This document shows, one piece after another, positions 58,868 through 64,000 of a DNA stretch of 64,000 bases. A model generated the notes under the pieces. It was not told the origin of the DNA. It ran no database searches and saw nothing but the letters and a program-made list of their open reading frames with translations. The translations under genes were made by a program, and so were the position numbers. This DNA comes from Sclerodactyla briareus (Eukaryota; Echinodermata; Holothuroidea; Dendrochirotida; Sclerodactylidae). Positions within the stretch are counted from its first letter, which is position 1, and each line of letters starts with the position of its first letter. The stretch lies in the NCBI GenBank assembly GCA_026419785.1, contig JAODTK010004254.1:102022-166021 (forward strand). Direction: 5' to 3'.

Positions 58868-61800
58868 GAGGAGTCATATTTCCAGAGGGGGCTTTAACAT
58901 TCATACATTTGGATAAGGCTGATAATTTTCACACGGTAGCCTCTTATGGAGTTCCTGACATGTGAAAATCTGGCCTATGATACAAAGGCGGACTGAAGGG
59001 AGCAAATTTGCCTCGTTTGTTTGATCCGATTTCGCGGACGATTAGCAATCGCGAATTACCAAAGTGTCGTATTTCTGGAGGTAGTGTGACCCCTTCAATC
59101 CCCTGTATCATGCTGATATTTCCCACACTTGTAGCCTCTTATGCGGTTAATGACATGTTAAAATTCTGGCCTGATACAGCGGGACTCTAAAAGCCGGGTC
59201 AATTTGGCCCGTTTGGACCGAAATCGCTAAATAAGTCACATAGCGAAGTCACGAAGTGTCGTATTTCTTGTATTTCCGGAGGGAGTGTGGACCGCTGTAA
59301 TCCTCTGTGTCAGCGATATTTTTCAACTCGTCGCCTCTCATGAGGTTTAATACATGCTCAAAATATGGCCTGATACAGTGGGATTGAAGCGGGCAAATTT
59401 GCCCCGTTTGGACCGACATCACTCAATGAGCCACATGGCGACATCACGAAGTGTCGTATTTCCGGAGGGCGTGTGGCCTCTAAGCCCTACTATATCAGGC
59501 TGTATTTTTCACCAATAGTAGCCTCTCATGAGATAAATGACATGTTAAAAATCTGGCATGATACAGTGGGACCAAGCGGGCAAATTTGCCCGTTTGGCCG
59601 ACATCACTCAATGAGACCATAGCGAAATCACGAAGCGTCGTATTTCAGGAGGGAGTGTGACCCCTCTCATCCCTCGTATCAGGCTGAATTTTTCACACTG
59701 TAGCCTTTTAACGGTGTTAATGACATGTTAAAATTGGCCTGATACAGTGGACTAAAGTGGGCAAATTGCCGTTTGGACTGACATCCACTCAATGAGCCAC
59801 TAACGAAATCAAGAAGAGTCGTACGTCCGGAGGGAGTGTGACCTCCTTAATCCCTATGTACAGGGTGGTATTTTTCTGACCAAGTAGCCTTTCACGGTGT
59901 TACTGACATGCTAAAAATCTGCCTGATACAGAGGGACTTAAGCAGCAAAATTTGCCCGTTTGGACCGACCGCTCACATAAGTAAAATGGCGAATTCACGA
60001 AAAGGTAGTATTTCCAGAGTTGAGTGTGACCCCTGTAATCCCTCTGATCAGGCTGATAATTTTCACACTGAGTAGCTCTCATGGGGTTAAGACATGTTAA
60101 AACCGAGCCTGATACAGTAGACAAAGCGGGCAATGTGTCCCAGTTTGGACCGACACCTCAATGAGGCCACAAGCGAAAATCCGAAGTGTGTATTTCTGGA
60201 GGGAGTGTGACCCCTTCCATCCACCTGATTAAGGCTGATTATTTTCACACTTGTAGCCTCTTATGCAGTTAATGACATGTTAAAATTTCTGGCTGATTAC
60301 GCGGGACTAAAGCGGGTAAATTTGTCCCGTGTGGACCGACATCGCTCAATAAGTCACATAGCGAAGTCACGAAGTGTCGTATTTCCGGCGGAGGGTGACG
60401 CTTTAATTCCTCTGTGTAGGCTGATATTTTTCACACTAGTAGCTCTTATAGTGTTAATGGAACTGCTAAATATGGCCTGATTACAGTGGGATTGAAGGCG
60501 GGCAAAGTTGCCGTTTGGACCGACATCAATGAGACACATAGCGAAATCACGAAGAGTCGTATTTCCGGAGGGACTGTGACCCCTCTACATCCCTCTGTAT
60601 CAGGCTGATATTTTCCACACTAGTAGCTCTAATGAGATAAGGAATGTTAAAACTGGACTGTAGAGGGACTAAAGCGAGCATATTTGCCCCGTTTGGACCG
60701 ACATGACTCAATGAGCACATAGCGAAATCACGAGATCGTATTCCGGAGGGAGTGTGACCCTCTATCCCTCGTATCGGCTGATTATTTTTCAAACTAGTTA
60801 GCTTTAACGGTGTTAATGACAGTTAAAATATGGGGCTGATACAGTGGGACTAAGTGGGCAAAATTTGCCCCGTTTGGACAGACATCACTCAATGAGCCAC
60901 ATAACGAAATCACGAAGAGTCGTATTTTCGGAGGATTGTGACCCTTTAATCCCTCTGTCTTTCAGCGCTGGTATTTGTTGCACAAGTAGCCTTTCACGGT
61001 GTTAATGACATGCTAAAATTCTGGCCTGATACAGTACGACTAAAGCGGGCAAATGGTCCCGTTGGACCGACATCACTCAATGAGCCACATAGCGAAATCA
61101 CGAGTGTCGTATTTCTGGAGGGAGTGTGAACCCTTCAATCCCTGTATCAGGATGATAGTTTTCCACTTGTAGCCTTATGCAGTTAATGACATGTTAAAAT
61201 TATGGCCTGATAAAGGAGGGGACTAAAGCGGGTAAATTTGTCCCGTTTGGAAAGACCTCGCCTCAATAAGTCAAAGAGCGAAATCAAGAAATGTCGTCGT
61301 ATTTCCGGCGGGGAGTGTGCCGCTTTAAATTCTCTGTGTTCGCTGATATTTTTCCACTAGTAGCTCTCATAGTTCATGACATGCTAAAAATATGGCCTGT
61401 ACAGTGGGGGATTGAAAAGGGCAATTGCCCGTTTGGACCGGGGGGGGGGAAAAACATCAACTCAATGAGCCAATAGCGAAATCACGAAGAGTAGTATTTC
61501 GGAGGGAGATGGGGCCACTTCAGTAATCCCTCTGTAACTCAGGCTGATATTTTTTCACACAGTGCCTCTCATGAGATTAAGGACATGTTAAAAATCTGGC
61601 CTGTACAGTGGGACTCTTTTCGAAAGCGGGCAAATTTGCCCCGTTGGTACCGACATTGACTCAAGAAGACACATAGCGAAATCACGAAGAGTCGTATCCC
61701 GGAGGGGTGTGACCTCTACAATCACTCTATATCAGGCTGATATTTTTCACACTAGTAGCCATTCACGGGTATGACATGGTTAAAATCTGGCCTGATACAG

Positions 61801-64000
61801 TGGATCTGAACTGGGCAAATTGGACCGGTTTGAAAAGAATCACTCAATGAGCCCCCAATAACGAAATCACGAAGGTCGTATTTCCGGAGGAGTGTGGACC
61901 CCTTAATTCCCTCTGTATCAGGCTGGTATTTTTTCTCACAATTAAGCCTTTCACGGTGTTATTGACATTGCTAAAAATATGGCAGGATACAGAGGGGACT
62001 CTCTAAAGCAGGCCAAATTTGCCCGTTTGGACCGACATCGCTTAATAAGTCACATGGCGAATTCACGAAATGTCGTATTCCAAGTGAGTGTGACCCCTTA
62101 ATCCCTCTGTATTCAGGCTGATAATTTTCACACTCGTAGCCTCTCAGGGGGTTAATGACAGTTTAAAAACCTAGCCTGATACAGTCCGACTAAAGCGGGC
62201 AAATGGTCCCGTTTTGGACCGACACACTCAATAGCCACATAGCGAAATCACGAATTGTCGTATTCAGAGGAGTTGTGGACCCCTTTAATCCCTCTGTATG
62301 GGGCTGATATTTTTCACACTAGTAGCCATTTACGGTGTTAATGACACGCTAAAAATCTGGCCTGAATCAGAGGGACTAAAGCAGGCAAATTTGCCCCGTA
62401 TGACCGACATCGTCAAAAGGTCACATGGCGAATTCAAGAAATGTCGGATTCCTGATTGAGTGTGACCCCTTAATCCCTGATCAGGCTGAAATTTTTCACA
62501 CTAGTAGCCGCTTATGGTGTTAATGACATGTAAAATATGGACCTGATTTACAGTGGGAATAAAGCGGGCAAATTTGCCTAGTTTGGACCCCGACATCACT
62601 CAATAAGTAACATAGCGAAATCACGAAGAGTCGTATTTCCGGAGGGACTGTTACCCCATCATTCCCTCTGTATCAGGCTGAATTTTTTCACACCAGTAGC
62701 CTCTCAGAGGGTGTAATGGACAGTAAGAATCTGGCCTTGATATAGTGGGACTAAAGCGGGCAAATTGCCCCGTTGGACCGACATCACTCAATAAGTCACA
62801 TAGCGAAGTCACGAAGTGTCGTAATTTCCGGAGGGATGTGACCCTCAATACCTCTGTATCAGGCTGATATTTTTCCACACTTGTCGCCTCTCTGAGGTTT
62901 AATGACTTGTTATATCTGGCCTGATACAGTAGTGGGGCTGAAGCGGGCAAATTTGCCCCGTTTGACCGACATCACTCAATGGGCCACATAGCGGAATCAC
63001 GGAGTGTCGTATTAATTTTCGGAGGGAGTGTGACCCGCTAACTCCCTCTGTATCAGGCTGATATTTGCACACTAGTGCCTCTTACGGTGAATGACATGCT
63101 AAAAATCTGGCCTGATACAGAGGGAATAAAGCAGGCAAAGTTACCCGTTTGATCCGATTTCGGACATTAGGTCCAGATCGCGAAATCACGTAGCGTCCTA
63201 TTTCCGGAGGGGTGTGACCCCTTTAATCTCGTGGCAGGTTGATAGTTCTCACACTAGTAGCCCTCTCATAGTTAATGACATGTTAAAAATTGGCATGATA
63301 CAGTGGGATTGAAGAGGCAAAATTTGACCCGTTTGAACGACATCACTCAATGAACCATATAGCGAAATCTCGGAGTGTCGCTATTTCCGGAGGGAGTGTG
63401 ACCCCATTAATCCCTCTTTATCAGGCTGATATTTTTCACACTAGTAGATTATGACGGTGTTAAGACATGCGCAAAATGGCTGATCCAGATTGATAAAGCA
63501 GGCAAATTTGCCCCGTTTGACGACACGCTCAATAAGTCACATAGCGAAATCACGAAATGTCGTCGTATTTCCGGAGGCGTGTGTCCCTTTAATCCCTCTG
63601 TTATCGGTGGTAATTACACTAGTAGCTTCCTATGAGGTTAATGACATGTTGAAATAGGCCTGATACAGTGGGAATTGAAGCGGGCAAATTTCCCCCGTTT
63701 GGACCGACAGCACTCGATGAGCCACAAACGGAATCACGAAGCGTCGTATTTCCGTAGGGAGTGTGACCCCTTTAATCCCTTGTAGCAGGCTGATTATTTT
63801 TCACATAGTAGCCTTTTACGGTGTTAATGGACATGCTAAAAATCTGGCCTGCTACAGAGAGGGACTAAAGCAGCAATTTGCCCGTTTAGACCGACATGCT
63901 CAATAAGTCACATAGCGAAGTCACGAAGTGTCGTAATTTCCGACGGAGTGTGGACCCCTTTAATCCCTCTGTATCAGGCTGATATTTTTCACACTAGTAG
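58868..64000 (+). repeat. ~189-bp satellite array with higher-order structure, about 27 units, open at the window edge
   Basis: The consensus unit is about 189 bp. It holds tgacatgttaaaaatctggc, ctgatacagtgggactaaag, cgggcaaatttgccccgttt, ggaccgacatcactcaatga, gccacatagcgaaatcacga, agtgtcgtatttccggaggg and agtgtgacccctttaatccc, then a 'caggctgatatttttcacac' stretch and 'tagtagcctctcatggtgtt'. Each consensus unit has the palindrome GGGCAAATTTGCCC. The first unit (58868-59060) is diverged, as at array edges. Diagnostic variants recur every five or six units. Single-base gaps are frequent. Short frames inside are not conserved. Confidence 0.95.

Overview
The window looks like a gene-sparse, repeat-rich piece of an invertebrate animal genome. 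It has a spliced metazoan gene with introns up to about 13 kb, several tRNA-derived SINEs, a LINE remnant, DNA-transposon-like elements with G-run termini, and many tandem arrays. The SINE body with a 'CTTGGGCAAG' module and the G-run termini with GCGCGCTTCGCG-type palindromes recall marine deuterostomes such as echinoderms, hemichordates or lancelets, but that is inference. Small insertions and deletions occur both in obvious exons and in the satellites, so the consensus is probably a low-accuracy long-read assembly.

The one recognisable host gene is a kinesin-3 motor (unc-104/KIF1 type) on the minus strand, from about 40.8 kb down to 1.47 kb. Eight exons were found by eye. In gene order they are 40777-40697 (end of beta3/alpha1), 35071-34972 (P-loop), 25242-25002 (loop 8 region, [10 protein letters not shown]), 24170-23980 (switch I and II), 18945-18878 ([11 protein letters not shown]), 5448-5300 ([14 protein letters not shown]), 2183-1974 (YADR, neck and hinge) and 1555-1469 (start of the first coiled coil). 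Intron phases agree across every junction that can be checked, apart from one extra base at one acceptor. The first motor exon was not found, and the FHA, tail and PH-domain exons must lie beyond position 1. A degenerate copy of the hinge exon, with its own AG acceptor and GT donor, sits in the last intron (1765-1663).

The introns are packed with repeats. There are SINEs near 0.5, 12.9, 19.1, 22.6 and 27.0 kb and a LINE reverse-transcriptase C-terminal remnant at 29.2 kb. Two copies of an interspersed element with internal ~310-bp subrepeats lie at 11.6-12.7 and 16.3-18.3 kb. Tandem arrays have units of 47 bp (21.4 kb), ~600 bp (30.2-31.9 kb), 65 bp (34.2-34.9 kb) and ~40 bp (40.0-40.7 kb). 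The last two stop at or just before the splice donors of two neighbouring kinesin exons. Two exon-like stretches inside the long 25-35 kb intron may belong to nested genes: a signal-peptide exon on the plus strand at 28.46 kb and a 466-nt exon-like block on the minus strand at 31.9-32.4 kb.

Upstream of the gene, from 40.8 to 64 kb, no gene is recognised. This part holds two DNA-transposon-like elements (45.6-46.6 and 55.06-55.61 kb), a 55-bp BamHI/SacI-bearing minisatellite of about 31 copies (47.9-49.6 kb), and a complex ~4.65-kb structure at 53.7-58.4 kb. That structure has inverted CG-rich ends, a degenerate ~20-bp AT array, 'catcattatttacaccac' arrays and a 440-bp direct duplication. The window ends in a ~189-bp satellite from 58.87 kb to the edge, which shows higher-order (about 6-mer) organisation.
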